A stretch of 64,000 nt of DNA from assembly GCF_002797325.1 (NCBI RefSeq), contig NZ_KZ454938.1, positions 2,492,267-2,556,266 on the forward strand, written 5' to 3'. The position numbers and the translations under genes were made by a program. Under the pieces are notes generated by a model that searched no databases, was not told the DNA's origin, and saw only the letters and a list, made by a program, of their open reading frames with translations. Position 1 is the stretch's first letter. Every line of letters begins with the position of its first letter. The stretch comes from Bacillus sp. FJAT-45037 (GTDB lineage: Bacteria > Bacillota > Bacilli > Bacillales > Bacillaceae_D). Positions 10,016 through 18,558 of this stretch are shown here, one piece after another.

Positions 10016-10067
10016 TTGTTATTTTCTGTATAACTCGTTATAATCAAAACTGACCGTGGTCATTTTT
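10016..10067 (+). promoter_or_regulatory. Promoter and palindromic operator of the TetR-yutJ gene
   Basis: A near-consensus promoter, TTGTTA (10016) - 17 bases - TATAAT (10039), is followed at once by a palindrome centred on TGACC-GT-GGTCA (10051-10062). Its flanking A and T runs also pair, giving 22 bases at 10046-10067. The site covers the start of transcription and ends right at the AAGGAG ribosome site. This is where a TetR-family autorepressor would bind. Confidence 0.7.
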
Positions 10068-10080
10068 AAGGAGCGACGAC

Positions 10081-11724
10081 ATGAGCGAGAAAGCAAAGAA
10101 AGAACAAACAAAAAAGAGGATTGAACACGCAGCTAGACAGCTTTTCGTTGAGAAAGGCTTCTCTCACACGACTGTTCAAGAAATTACGAAAGCTGCAAAT
10201 GTCGCAAAAGGCACGTTCTTTAATTATTTTCCTACAAAAGAATCCATTATGCAATCGCTTGCATTTGAACGCATCGAAGCGGCTCTTCCTTATGTTGAGC
10301 AAGATCATTTAAAGAATCTTCCTCTGATCGTCCGAATCCGTTCTTATTTACAGTTCATTTTAAGTGATTACGATATTCATCCTAGATTGACGATCCAAAT
10401 ATGGAAACATGTGATTGAAGAAGACCAAGCACTCCTTCCTCATTGGGAAACCCTACTGATCGATGCCAAGCAAAGAGACGATATTCAATCATCCGTTGCA
10501 CTTACGACTTGGAGTCACATTATTAATAGTCATGTATCTTACGGTTTACAAACATTTGCACATGAACCGACAAAGGCTCAGTTGCTTACAAAAGTCATGG
10601 CTTTGATCCATGCAAGCTTAGAAGCAATCACGGAACAAAGGAGACATTCACATATGAAAAAACTTGTCCTTTTAGGTGCTGGTTATGGGAATATGCGCAT
10701 TTTACAGCGTTTACTACCTAATGACCTTCCAGAAGATGTTGAAATTACTTTAATTGACCGACTTCCTTATCATTGTTTAAAGACTGAATACTATGCTCTT
10801 GCTGCCGGAACAGTAGCTGATCACCATTTACGTGTCCAATTTCCAGAAGATTCTCGTCTAACGATTAAGTATGAAACCGTTTCAGACATTCATTTAAACG
10901 AACGCACAGTCGAACTTAGCAATGGTGAATTCGTTCCCTATGACTCATTAATTATTGGGCTAGGTTGCGAAGATAAGTACCACGGTGTTCCAGGAGCCAA
11001 TGAACATACATATGGGGTTCAAACAATGGGCGCGACACGACGTACGTACGAAGCATTAAACAACGTCCGTCCAGAAGGTGTCGTTTCGATTGTTGGTGCA
11101 GGGCTTAGTGGCGTAGAACTCGCGAGTGAACTTCGTGAAAGCCGACCAGACCTTTCGATTAAATTATTTGACCGAGGCGAGATCATCTTATCCATGTTCC
11201 CTCTTCGCTTAAGTACGTATGTTCAAAATTGGTTTATCGACCATGGGGTAGAAGTAATCAACAAATCAAACATTACCAAAGTTGACGAAGATTCACTTTA
11301 CAACCATGATGAACGCATCGAAAGTGATGCAATCATCTGGACAGCAGGTATTCAACCTGTCGAAGTCGTTCGTAATCTTGATGTTGAAAAAGATAAACAA
11401 GGGCGTGTTCTATTAACTCCGCAACATTTCTTACCATCAGATGAGAATATCTTTGTTGTCGGTGACTGTGCGAGCCTTCCCCATGCCCCAAGTGCTCAAC
11501 TTGCGGAAGGCCAAGCCGAGCAGATTGTAACGATCCTTAAAAAACAATGGAACAACGAACCCCTTCCAGAAGAATTACCACGCATCAAACTAAAAGGCGT
11601 GCTCGGCTCCCTTGGTAAAAAACACGGCTTCGGCCTAATGGGTGAACGCACCCTCCTAGGCCGCGTCCCACGCGTACTAAAAAGCGGCGTACTATGGATG
11701 TACAAACACCACTCAGGGAATTAG
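10081..11724 (+). CDS. yutJ: TetR-family regulator fused in frame to YutJ-type NADH dehydrogenase
   Basis: 547 residues in one open frame. Residues 1-190 are a TetR/AcrR regulator: a helix-turn-helix with TTVQEITKAANVAKGTFFNYF, then a helical ligand domain. From Met192 (base 10654) it is a complete YutJ/NDH-2-like flavoprotein of 356 residues with VLLGAGYG, VGAGLSGVELASEL and FVVGDCASLPHAP. The join is in the same frame with no stop, but an AAGGAGA site sits nine bases before the internal ATG. Free YutJ could therefore also be made. A palindromic operator lies upstream. The pairing suggests a regulator that senses its partner's flavin or redox state (inference). Confidence 0.82.
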   Translation: MSEKAKKEQTKKRIEHAARQLFVEKGFSHTTVQEITKAANVAKGTFFNYFPTKESIMQSLAFERIEAALPYVEQDHLKNLPLIVRIRSYLQFILSDYDIHPRLTIQIWKHVIEEDQALLPHWETLLIDAKQRDDIQSSVALTTWSHIINSHVSYGLQTFAHEPTKAQLLTKVMALIHASLEAITEQRRHSHMKKLVLLGAGYGNMRILQRLLPNDLPEDVEITLIDRLPYHCLKTEYYALAAGTVADHHLRVQFPEDSRLTIKYETVSDIHLNERTVELSNGEFVPYDSLIIGLGCEDKYHGVPGANEHTYGVQTMGATRRTYEALNNVRPEGVVSIVGAGLSGVELASELRESRPDLSIKLFDRGEIILSMFPLRLSTYVQNWFIDHGVEVINKSNITKVDEDSLYNHDERIESDAIIWTAGIQPVEVVRNLDVEKDKQGRVLLTPQHFLPSDENIFVVGDCASLPHAPSAQLAEGQAEQIVTILKKQWNNEPLPEELPRIKLKGVLGSLGKKHGFGLMGERTLLGRVPRVLKSGVLWMYKHHSGN

Positions 11725-12150
11725 AAAAGCGGAGGTTGCCCGCTTAGAGGCGTGATGCAAATGTTCTGGCAGATTAAAAGCGCTCTTGGCTTTTACATCT
11801 GGCAGGTTATTTGACCACGAGCCTCTGGCAACCGCAGCTAGACAAGAAAAGCGGAGGCGACTGTTCTGGGTAGCGGGAAAACTAGGGGGAGCGATAAGAA
11901 GTCGCTTTTTGACTTCGTTCGATTCACCGGTTTTCCCCGCAACCCAAGGAGCCGCAGCTAGACAAAGAAAGGTGGAAGGGCTCGTTTAGTGGCGTATGAA
12001 ATGGAGGGAGCGACTGTTTTTCCATTTATTTGCTGCATTTGCGCGAAAACCTGCTTGTTTTGCGCGTAAATGACGCCATTTCGCTCGAAACCGTAAAGAT
12101 TTCGCGCGGAAACGGGTACAATTCGCGCGAAACCTGCTTACGAGCCCTAC
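11724..12150. repeat. Tandem array of ~121-bp stem-loop repeats
   Basis: The 490-bp gap after yutJ holds tandem units that begin GAAAAGCGGAGG (11724, 11846) and a diverged GAAAGGTGGAAGG (11967), about 121 bases apart. The first two end in CCGCAGCTAGACAA. Each unit folds on itself: GGTTGCC with GGCAACC in unit 1, GCGGGAAAAC with GTTTTCCCCGC in unit 2, GGGCTCGT with ACGAGCCC in unit 3. No credible gene is present. Confidence 0.8.
12038..12145. repeat. Five-unit 21-bp tandem repeat of a GCGCG-centred palindrome
   Basis: GCGCGAAA-like cores occur at 12041, 12062, 12083 (as GCTCG), 12104 and 12125, exactly 21 bases apart. The best units contain the perfect palindrome TTCGCGCGAA. The sequence between cores is not conserved. 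It lies in the loop of the third 121-bp unit. A lone relative, GCATTTGTGCGAAAACC, occurs near 4820. Confidence 0.8.
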
Positions 12151-12180
12151 CAAGAGCAGAATTCCAGCCCCGTCTCGATC

Positions 12181-12217
12181 AAGAAGCCGTTAGCTACGAT
12201 GCTAACGGCTTCTTTTT
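12181..12217. terminator. Intrinsic terminator before yuzD
   Basis: A perfect 14-base stem, AAGAAGCCGTTAGC and its complement, with a six-base loop and TTTT on the plus side. It can end transcription from yutJ and, on the other strand, from yuzD. Confidence 0.88.
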
Positions 12218-12524
12218 ATGATTTTATCGCTTCGATTTTCTCATAAATGGCTTTTAATCTCGGATTTCCTTCTGCTATGACTTCTCCATCTAACACAATC
12301 AACGGATAAAAATATTCATCATCGAGAATAGCTTGGATATACGCGTGATGATGATCTGGATTCACACCATGTATGTCTACATATTCAACACTAATTGCCT
12401 CTTGTGGATATTTTCTATTAAGCGCTGCTTCGAGCCATTCTTTCGTTTCGTAGGCTGTCGGTAAGTTAATACAGCTTGCGCACTTTTCCTCAGCCCCATA
12501 TACAACGAGTGTAATCTCCTTCAT
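12216..12524 (-). CDS. yuzD: YuzD-like DUF1462 protein
   Basis: 102 residues. A CASC pair near residue 15 lies after a first beta strand (EITLVVYGAE), consistent with the thioredoxin-like fold of YuzD. The family is conserved in Bacillaceae beside nifU-like yutI, which suggests a link to iron-sulfur or thiol chemistry, but no reaction is known. GAGGTG precedes the ATG. Confidence 0.8.
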   Translation of the reverse strand: MKEITLVVYGAEEKCASCINLPTAYETKEWLEAALNRKYPQEAISVEYVDIHGVNPDHHHAYIQAILDDEYFYPLIVLDGEVIAEGNPRLKAIYEKIEAIKS

Positions 12525-12583
12525 TCTGACACCTCACCTCTTCTAACAAAAGCATATCGAACTAACCATTAGGAAAGCAATGG

Positions 12584-13336
12584 TTATTTTAAAGAGTATC
12601 CTCCATCGGCAATTAGATTATGACCGGTTACATAAGAGGCGTCTTTTGAAGCTAAAAAATAAACAATGCCTGCTATTTCTTCTGGGCTTGCACTACTTCC
12701 TCTTGGATGTTTTGAACTCGCTTTTAAAAAAGCTTCCTCTCCTCCGTATAACCAATGAGCCAACGGGGTATCCACAGGACCAGGAGAAATCGAGTTGATT
12801 CGGATCTTTTGCTTTGCATACCGAACTGCCATCGTTTTTGTTAAGGAGACAAGCGCTGCTTTTGAGGCACTGTATGCTGCTAAGGCTGGAGGGAAGTTCG
12901 TCACACCAGCTGCTGCGGCGATGTTAATAATCGAAGCGCCCGTTTTATAATTCATGCTCCGCAACCCATGTTTCATCATAAAAAAAGCTGCCTTTACATT
13001 CGTTTGAAAGACATCATCCCATTCCATCTCTTCAATTCGTTGAATATTCCCTACTCCAGGCCTCGCTATGCCCGCGTTATTAACTAGGCTATCAATACGT
13101 GAAAACGTCATGGCCAATTCTTTATAGAGAGCTTCCACTTCTTGTTCTGACGCGACATTCGCTTGAAAAAAATCGACGTTCCCTCTATAGCCTAACGAGT
13201 CAATTTCTTTTATTAACTGAGTGCCCTTCTGTTGATTTCTTCCGACGGCAATAACATGATCACCTTCTTTAGCAAATCGATGAACTGTTGACTTTCCGAT
13301 ACCTGACGTTGCACCGGTAATAATCACCGTCCTCAT
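12584..13336 (-). CDS. Short-chain dehydrogenase/reductase with altered active site
   Basis: 250 residues, classical SDR. It has GATSGIGK for NAD(P), NNAG, the YSASK pair (Tyr and Lys), then SPGPVDTP and a C-terminal ADGG. The usual catalytic serine before the tyrosine is missing: the strand reads IINIAAAAG, with alanine where IxNISS is normal. The enzyme may be slow, use another residue, or act without catalysis. ATG at 13336 is preferred over the GTG nine bases earlier because AGGGGTG is better placed. Substrate unknown. Confidence 0.8.
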   Translation of the reverse strand: MRTVIITGATSGIGKSTVHRFAKEGDHVIAVGRNQQKGTQLIKEIDSLGYRGNVDFFQANVASEQEVEALYKELAMTFSRIDSLVNNAGIARPGVGNIQRIEEMEWDDVFQTNVKAAFFMMKHGLRSMNYKTGASIINIAAAAGVTNFPPALAAYSASKAALVSLTKTMAVRYAKQKIRINSISPGPVDTPLAHWLYGGEEAFLKASSKHPRGSSASPEEIAGIVYFLASKDASYVTGHNLIADGGYSLK

Positions 13337-13531
13337 TACCCTCACCCCTTACCACACCTTATAACTGTACATTTATTATACATAATATATACAAATTTTG
13401 CACGGGTTTGATTTTCACAAAAAATAAGCCAATTCAACAAAAGAAATCGCCCACTTTTCAAACATCGTAGCAGATTCATGGATTTTTTTTGCGTTGGCTA
13501 TTATAATATAAGTAGAAAGGGGTTGTTAATA

Positions 13532-13771
13532 ATGACAACAAGTACTGAAATGTTAGAGCAAGTACAGGAAGTATTAGATAAGCTTCGTCCTTTCTTGCTT
13601 CGTGATGGCGGAGATGTTGAGCTTGTAGAGATCGAGGATGGTATCGTTAAGGTTCGTCTTCTAGGAGCATGTGGCTCTTGCCCAAGTTCAACCATTACGC
13701 TTAAAGCAGGAATTGAACGCGCATTACTTGAAGAAGTTCCTGGCGTAAAAGAAATAGAGCAAGTATTTTAA
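13532..13771 (+). CDS. yutI: NifU-like iron-sulfur scaffold YutI
   Basis: 79 residues forming a single NifU C-terminal domain with [14 protein letters not shown] and the CGSC cluster ligands. It holds or transfers [4Fe-4S] clusters, as known for the Nfu family. The start is the ATG behind AGAAAGGGG; an upstream in-frame ATG at 13478 has no site. Confidence 0.93.
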   Translation: MTTSTEMLEQVQEVLDKLRPFLLRDGGDVELVEIEDGIVKVRLLGACGSCPSSTITLKAGIERALLEEVPGVKEIEQVF

Positions 13772-13813
13772 TAGCACAAAATAGTATTTGCCCCGCAGAT
13801 ACTACCCATAACA

Positions 13814-13846
13814 AAACACCCGCGTTCATTGACGCGGGTGTTTTTC
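13814..13846. terminator. Intrinsic terminator between yutI and the SplA-domain gene
   Basis: A perfect 12-base stem AAACACCCGCGT / ACGCGGGTGTTT around a six-base loop, with T runs on the plus side. It serves two converging genes. Confidence 0.88.
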
Positions 13847-13853
13847 TTTATGT

Positions 13854-14084
13854 TCACATTAAGTATTGATCAAAGGAAGCCTCTGCTTCGTCATAGGAAG
13901 CAAAAATCGCATCATCATCTTCAATTGGATGATAATAGTCAAATAAAACAAGCGACATCTGTCCTGGGTTCATTGGATCGAATGCAATGGTTGCTTCTTG
14001 GATCGCAGAAACAGTCGGTGTGTGCGGATTACGATAAATCACATACACCTGCTGACCTTCTTGTAGCTCATTCACATCAAGCAT
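13854..14084 (-). CDS. SplA-domain small protein
   Basis: 76 residues. The pattern VYVIYRNPHTP near residue 13, then LVLFDYYHPIEDDDAIFASYDEAE, resembles SplA, the small regulator of the spore photoproduct lyase operon in B. subtilis. No splB gene is near, so the target may differ. GGAGTG lies upstream of the ATG. Family call from recall of the motif, not a search. Confidence 0.6.
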   Translation of the reverse strand: MLDVNELQEGQQVYVIYRNPHTPTVSAIQEATIAFDPMNPGQMSLVLFDYYHPIEDDDAIFASYDEAEASFDQYLM

Positions 14085-14154
14085 TGTCGGACACTCCTTT
14101 TTTCCTTAATGATACTGGTTTGCCCGACTTTTTCTGTTCTATTCACTAAACGAT

Positions 14155-15075
14155 CTACGCTTCTTTTAAAAAGCTAGGTTCACGTACTTGTATTCCATGC
14201 TTAGCAGGCGGAAGAACACTGACTTCAAATTCAGGGAAAAATCGCTGTAATACATTTTGGACACTGGGACCTTCATGAAGTGGAGCTAAACAGAAAACAG
14301 TCGGCCCAGCACCACTTAACGCTGCCCCGTAGGCTTTTGTTTCAGTCTTGACGACACGAATGACCTCATCTAAATGTGGCACGAGTTCTTGACGATATGG
14401 ATGATGAAACACATCAGCACTCATCATCTCACCAGCAGCTTGATAATTTCGTTGCAAAAGCGCTGAAACTAGAACATTTGCCACACTACTTCCTCTCACA
14501 GCCTCTTTAAAAGGGAGCGATTCAGGTAAAACCCCTCTTGCTTTTTTCGTTAGCAATTCATGTTTTGGTACAACGATAACGAGGTCTACTTCGGGAACGC
14601 CCCCATATAACACATGGGTGGACTCCTCTGTGTGCGTTCCTACAACTAACCCGCCGTAAATAGAAGCAGCGACATTATCAGGATGACCTTCCCATAGACT
14701 CGCTAACCGAACTTTTTCTTCAACAGATAAACGATTTCCCATTTGTTGATTAGCTAATTCGATTCCGGCTACAATTGCAGCTGCACTACTTCCTAACCCT
14801 CGTGTTAGTGGAATATCACTCGTCATCTCCACTTCACATGGAGCAAGTGTCTCCTCATACGTATCGGCGACATGACGAGCTACTTTATAAATTAAGTTTT
14901 GCTCGTCTGTTGGCACATCGGCTAAGTCAGGTGACGATGATGTGAATAACCATTTCTCCGCAGGCTTCACAATGAGTGTCAAATAGCGATCGACAGCAAG
15001 ACCTACAGAATCGAAGCCCGGTCCAAGATTTGCTGTACTCCCTGGCACCGTGATCATTACAGGCTCTTGATTCAC
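14155..15075 (-). CDS. thrB: Homoserine kinase
   Basis: 306 residues, GHMP kinase family. It has [18 protein letters not shown] at the start and the phosphate loop [11 protein letters not shown] near residue 92, plus [12 protein letters not shown] near the end. It phosphorylates homoserine for threonine synthesis. The start is GTG; its four bases GTGA overlap the thrC stop, so the two are translationally coupled. Last gene of the hom-thrC-thrB operon. Confidence 0.95.
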   Translation of the reverse strand: MNQEPVMITVPGSTANLGPGFDSVGLAVDRYLTLIVKPAEKWLFTSSSPDLADVPTDEQNLIYKVARHVADTYEETLAPCEVEMTSDIPLTRGLGSSAAAIVAGIELANQQMGNRLSVEEKVRLASLWEGHPDNVAASIYGGLVVGTHTEESTHVLYGGVPEVDLVIVVPKHELLTKKARGVLPESLPFKEAVRGSSVANVLVSALLQRNYQAAGEMMSADVFHHPYRQELVPHLDEVIRVVKTETKAYGAALSGAGPTVFCLAPLHEGPSVQNVLQRFFPEFEVSVLPPAKHGIQVREPSFLKEA

Positions 15076-16136
15076 GATGTAACGCCTCCCTTAATATGGG
15101 TTAAGAATACATCTTTGTCATTAGGAAGAACGACGGGTTTTACAGCGACCGTATCCATGGCTGTTGCAGGATCCTTTAAGCCATTGCCAGTGAGAACACA
15201 GACAATCTTCGCTCCCTTCTTCAATTGTCCTGATGCTAATTGTTTTTTCACTCCTGCAAGAGAGGCACAAGAAGCAGGCTCTGCAAAAACACCTTCACGT
15301 TGAGCGAGCAACTGATATGCTTCTAGGATTTCATCATCAGTCACATAGTCAATCGCTCCGTTTGAATCATTCGCTGCGGTTACTGCTTGAGACCAGCTTG
15401 CTGGGTTGCCGATACGAATCGCAGTAGCTACCGTTTCCGGTTCTTCAATGACTTCATTCCGGACAATTGCAGCTGCCCCTTCCGCCTCAAATCCACGCAT
15501 CTCAGGAAGTCCTGTTCCTTTTTTCTCGTTGTATTCAACAAACCCTTTCCAATACGCTGTAATATTGCCCGCATTGCCAACAGGAATCGCTAACACATCT
15601 GGAGCTTGACCAAGTGCGTCACATACTTCAAATGCAGCTGTTTTTTGGCCCTCAATTCGATAGGGATTGACTGAGTTTACTAATGTGACAGGCTCCGTTT
15701 CACTAATTGTGCGCACAATTTCTAATGCATGATCGAAATTCCCTTTGATCTCAATGACCTCAGCTCCGTACATAACGGCTTGAGCTAGCTTACCAAGGGC
15801 GATTTTCCCCTCTGGAATAACGACAATACACCTCATGCCAGCACGAGCACCATACGCAGCGGCAGCCGCTGATGTATTACCAGTCGATGCGCATATAATC
15901 GTATCGCTCCCAGCCTCTTTCGCTTTAGCGACCGCCATCACCATGCCTCGATCTTTAAAAGAACCTGTGGGGTTAGCCCCTTCTACTTTCACATAAAGTT
16001 CAACGCCCCATTCTTTTGATAGGCTTTCGAGTGGAATCAATGGCGTATTTCCTTCTCGTAGTGATAATAAAGGTGTTTGATCATTTACCGGCAAGAATTC
16101 TTTGTACTCTTCCAGTAACCCTCTCCATTGACTCAT
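15072..16136 (-). CDS. thrC: Threonine synthase
   Basis: 354 residues, PLP fold type II. The lysine that binds PLP lies in [11 protein letters not shown] near residue 53, and the ligand loop is GNAGNI. It converts O-phosphohomoserine to threonine. ATG at 16136 is used because AGGAGG lies eight bases upstream. That site overlaps the hom stop codon, so the genes are tightly linked. Confidence 0.95.
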   Translation of the reverse strand: MSQWRGLLEEYKEFLPVNDQTPLLSLREGNTPLIPLESLSKEWGVELYVKVEGANPTGSFKDRGMVMAVAKAKEAGSDTIICASTGNTSAAAAAYGARAGMRCIVVIPEGKIALGKLAQAVMYGAEVIEIKGNFDHALEIVRTISETEPVTLVNSVNPYRIEGQKTAAFEVCDALGQAPDVLAIPVGNAGNITAYWKGFVEYNEKKGTGLPEMRGFEAEGAAAIVRNEVIEEPETVATAIRIGNPASWSQAVTAANDSNGAIDYVTDDEILEAYQLLAQREGVFAEPASCASLAGVKKQLASGQLKKGAKIVCVLTGNGLKDPATAMDTVAVKPVVLPNDKDVFLTHIKGGVTS

Positions 16137-16137
16137 T

Positions 16138-17433
16138 TTATTGTCCTCCTTCAACTCGGTAGCTGCTTTCTACATTCTCTACTACATCAAGAGCTTCAAG
16201 TCGCTTATATAGTTGTTCATAGTTTTCTTTACTTGTATGATGAGTGATCACAATGACTTCAGCCGCCTCTACGCCCTCAATTGGCAATTGTAAAAGCTTT
16301 TCAAAACTCACTTCATGTTCGGCAAACAGTGATGTGATCGCTTGGAATGTCCCTGCTTTATCTGTCACTCTCATTCGGAAGAAGTATTTTGACTCAATCT
16401 CTCTGTCTTCTTTCAGTACTTTTTCATGCAAAGGAGCATGGACAGCATGACCATTGACACCGAGTTTCATGTTCTTCATGACGGTAATTAAATCGGAAAC
16501 GACAGCTGTTGCCGTTGGTAAAGACCCCGCTCCTGGTCCATAAAACATCGTTTCTCCAACCGCGTTTCCGTACACGTAGACAGCGTTGTATTCATTATGA
16601 ACGGACGCTAAAGGGTGTTCATTAGGTAGAAGGGTTGGACCTACACTTACCTCAATTCGATCATCATCTCGTTTGGCTAGGCCAATTAACTTCATTGTGT
16701 AGCCTAGCTGATCACAGTAATATAGATCACGATCTGATACAGATGAAATCCCTTTAACGGACACGTCCGCTAGCTTAACATCCATCGAAAACCCTAATGT
16801 GGCGAGAATTGCCATCTTTCTAGCTGCATCTAACCCTTCCACATCAGCAGTCGGGTCACTCTCTGCAAAGCCTAGCTCTTGCGCTTGGGCGAGCACGTCA
16901 TCGTACGAACTACCTTCTTGGGACATCTTTGTCAAAATATAATTGGTTGTTCCGTTGACAATCCCCATCATCTTTTTGATGCGATCGGCTGCTAATCCAT
17001 CAGCTAAACTTCGTAAAATAGGAATGCCACCTGCGACACTCGCCTCATAGTAGAGATCACTCCCATTCTCTGAAGCTATGCGTAAAAGCTCTGCACCATG
17101 TAACGCCATCAAATCTTTATTAGCTGTCACAACATGCTTCTTTTGTCTAAGGGCCTCTATTAAGTATTGTTTTGTATCTTCTACTCCACCCATCACCTCA
17201 ATCACTACATCAATGTCAGGGTTTTGACATACATCGTCTGGGTTTGTTGTTAACAAACTTCTATCTAAAGAAACGCCCCGTTTTTTTTCTAAATTACGAA
17301 CAAGAACTTTTTTGACATTCACTGAACAACCGACTTTATGTTGCAGCTCTTGTTGGTGTTGTTCGATAATTGAGATCACTCCCGTACCGACTGTTCCTAG
17401 TCCTAGAAGTCCTACATTGATTCCTTTTTTCAT
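16138..17433 (-). CDS. hom: Homoserine dehydrogenase
   Basis: 431 residues: an NAD(P) domain opening with [12 protein letters not shown], a catalytic domain with [11 protein letters not shown], and a C-terminal ACT domain (from about residue 350) that normally gives feedback control by threonine. The frame is open back to 17505, but ATG at 17433 follows a GGAGTG site and matches the family length. First gene of the threonine operon. Confidence 0.95.
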   Translation of the reverse strand: MKKGINVGLLGLGTVGTGVISIIEQHQQELQHKVGCSVNVKKVLVRNLEKKRGVSLDRSLLTTNPDDVCQNPDIDVVIEVMGGVEDTKQYLIEALRQKKHVVTANKDLMALHGAELLRIASENGSDLYYEASVAGGIPILRSLADGLAADRIKKMMGIVNGTTNYILTKMSQEGSSYDDVLAQAQELGFAESDPTADVEGLDAARKMAILATLGFSMDVKLADVSVKGISSVSDRDLYYCDQLGYTMKLIGLAKRDDDRIEVSVGPTLLPNEHPLASVHNEYNAVYVYGNAVGETMFYGPGAGSLPTATAVVSDLITVMKNMKLGVNGHAVHAPLHEKVLKEDREIESKYFFRMRVTDKAGTFQAITSLFAEHEVSFEKLLQLPIEGVEAAEVIVITHHTSKENYEQLYKRLEALDVVENVESSYRVEGGQ

Positions 17434-17491
17434 TTCACTCCACTCCAATCCATCCACCTCAATCTGTTTCTCTATAAAAAACAAATGTGTT

Positions 17492-17532
17492 TTTATAATG
17501 GACATTATAAAGTCGTTTCCAACTTATTACAA
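17492..17532 (-). promoter_or_regulatory. hom operon promoter with palindrome over the -10 element
   Basis: On the minus strand TTGTAA (17532-17527) and TATAAT (17509-17504) are 17 bases apart, a good sigma-A promoter. The -10 lies inside a 20-base perfect inverted repeat at 17492-17511 (TTTATAATG-GA-CATTATAAA), which could be an operator or a second -10. Confidence 0.55.
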
Positions 17533-17648
17533 GATGTTTTTTGTAAATGTTCTAATAATTCATACAACTAAATGATAACCTATGTCGAATTATTTTCGAT
17601 ACCAAACAATCAACTAAGTTCTCTAGTCCACTGAAAAAAAATTTTTCA

Positions 17649-17720
17649 TAAAATTAATACATCGCCTCTTCAGCAATTGTGAGAGAAGTTTTTTTTATTG
17701 TGGATTGAAAGAATCATGTT
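17649..17720 (+). repeat. Left copy of a ~70-bp direct repeat flanking the accessory island
   Basis: The 444-bp stretch between the hom start and the next gene contains this sequence, which shares ACATCGCCTCT, then TGAGAGA, TTTTTTATTGTG and AATC-TG with 29900-29971 in the same orientation. Here the hairpin is degenerate. The rest of the gap holds the hom promoter and a TATAAT near 17814 for the next gene. Confidence 0.55.
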
Positions 17721-17877
17721 ATAGATAAGTAAGAGTTACTCATTATTAAGAAAGCACTAGTTTTTTGGAGGAATTTGTCATACTAAAACACTATAAAAAT
17801 AGTCAATTATTACCTATAATAGAACATACATATAACATATTATCCATTTTGGCTTAATAACAGAGGAGGAATAAATT

Positions 17878-18357
17878 TTGTTTACTACTTTAGAAATCCA
17901 TCATAATGTCGAGGAGCATGCCGACTTATATTATGATGGCGAATTCACATTACTCCGTAAAAAAGAAGAAGATCAAGCTTTTTGGTTATTTTGTTTTCAA
18001 CGTGTGGATGAGATCGATAGTGGGGTAGAAGAATTGATGGCCAAAGGGGACACTCCTGAAGAAGCTATGAGACTTGGATTAGCCTACGATTTAAGTTACA
18101 TAGAAATCGAAGCTAAGATCTGGAATGACGTATATAACATAAATCATTTGTTCTACGCCACTATCATTGAAACAGAATTAGGGTTACCACTAGGGACTGT
18201 GAATGAATTATGCTGCAAGAAAAACGGAATACGAAATATGGTTTTAAACGGGCATCTGTTGAAAGAAAACGGGGTATGGATGGTGAGCAAGGAAATGAAA
18301 GAATTTTTAAAATCTAAATCTTCCGATGAGTTTTCTACTCTTATTTATTGTGAATAG
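17878..18357 (+). CDS. Hypothetical protein
   Basis: 159 residues, acidic, mostly helical by composition. The start is TTG behind a strong GAGGAGGA site. The last 45 residues (GTVNELCC, then GVWMVSKEM) have the look of a small helix-turn-helix, but I cannot assign a family. It is the first gene inside the accessory island and ends in its own terminator. Confidence 0.55.
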   Translation: MFTTLEIHHNVEEHADLYYDGEFTLLRKKEEDQAFWLFCFQRVDEIDSGVEELMAKGDTPEEAMRLGLAYDLSYIEIEAKIWNDVYNINHLFYATIIETELGLPLGTVNELCCKKNGIRNMVLNGHLLKENGVWMVSKEMKEFLKSKSSDEFSTLIYCE

Positions 18358-18364
18358 TCATGTA

Positions 18365-18391
18365 AAGAAGCTCAATTTGGGCTTCTTTTTT
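18365..18391 (+). terminator. Intrinsic terminator of the 17878 gene
   Basis: A stem AAGAAGC / GCTTCTT with an eight- to nine-base loop and a run of T, just after the stop codon. Confidence 0.75.
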
Positions 18392-18487
18392 GATTTCTGT
18401 GAATAAGACTTGGCCACCAATAAAATAAAAATGCTAATTTTTTCAAAACAAATAGAAAGGAACACACTTATTTTTCCGCAATTGAGT

Positions 18488-18558
18488 AGGAGGAGGCTTT
18501 TAGCCTCCGACCTCTCACACCACCGTACATACGGTTCTCGTATACGGCGGTTCAATCT
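18488..18558 (-). ncRNA. Group II intron domains V-VI
   Basis: Minus strand: AACCGCCG and GAACCGTATGTACGGT form the catalytic domain V hairpin. It is followed by a GGAGGCTAAAAGCCTCC hairpin (domain VI) ahead of the 3' splice site. Confidence 0.75.

Noticed and set aside
12041-12145. Five regular 21-bp repeats as a possible CRISPR array
   Set aside because: The repeat part is under 10 bases, the unit is far too short for repeat plus spacer, and no cas gene is near.
17506-17877. T-box leader upstream of the threonine operon
   Set aside because: No specifier loop or TGGNACCGCG-type T-box sequence is visible upstream of hom.
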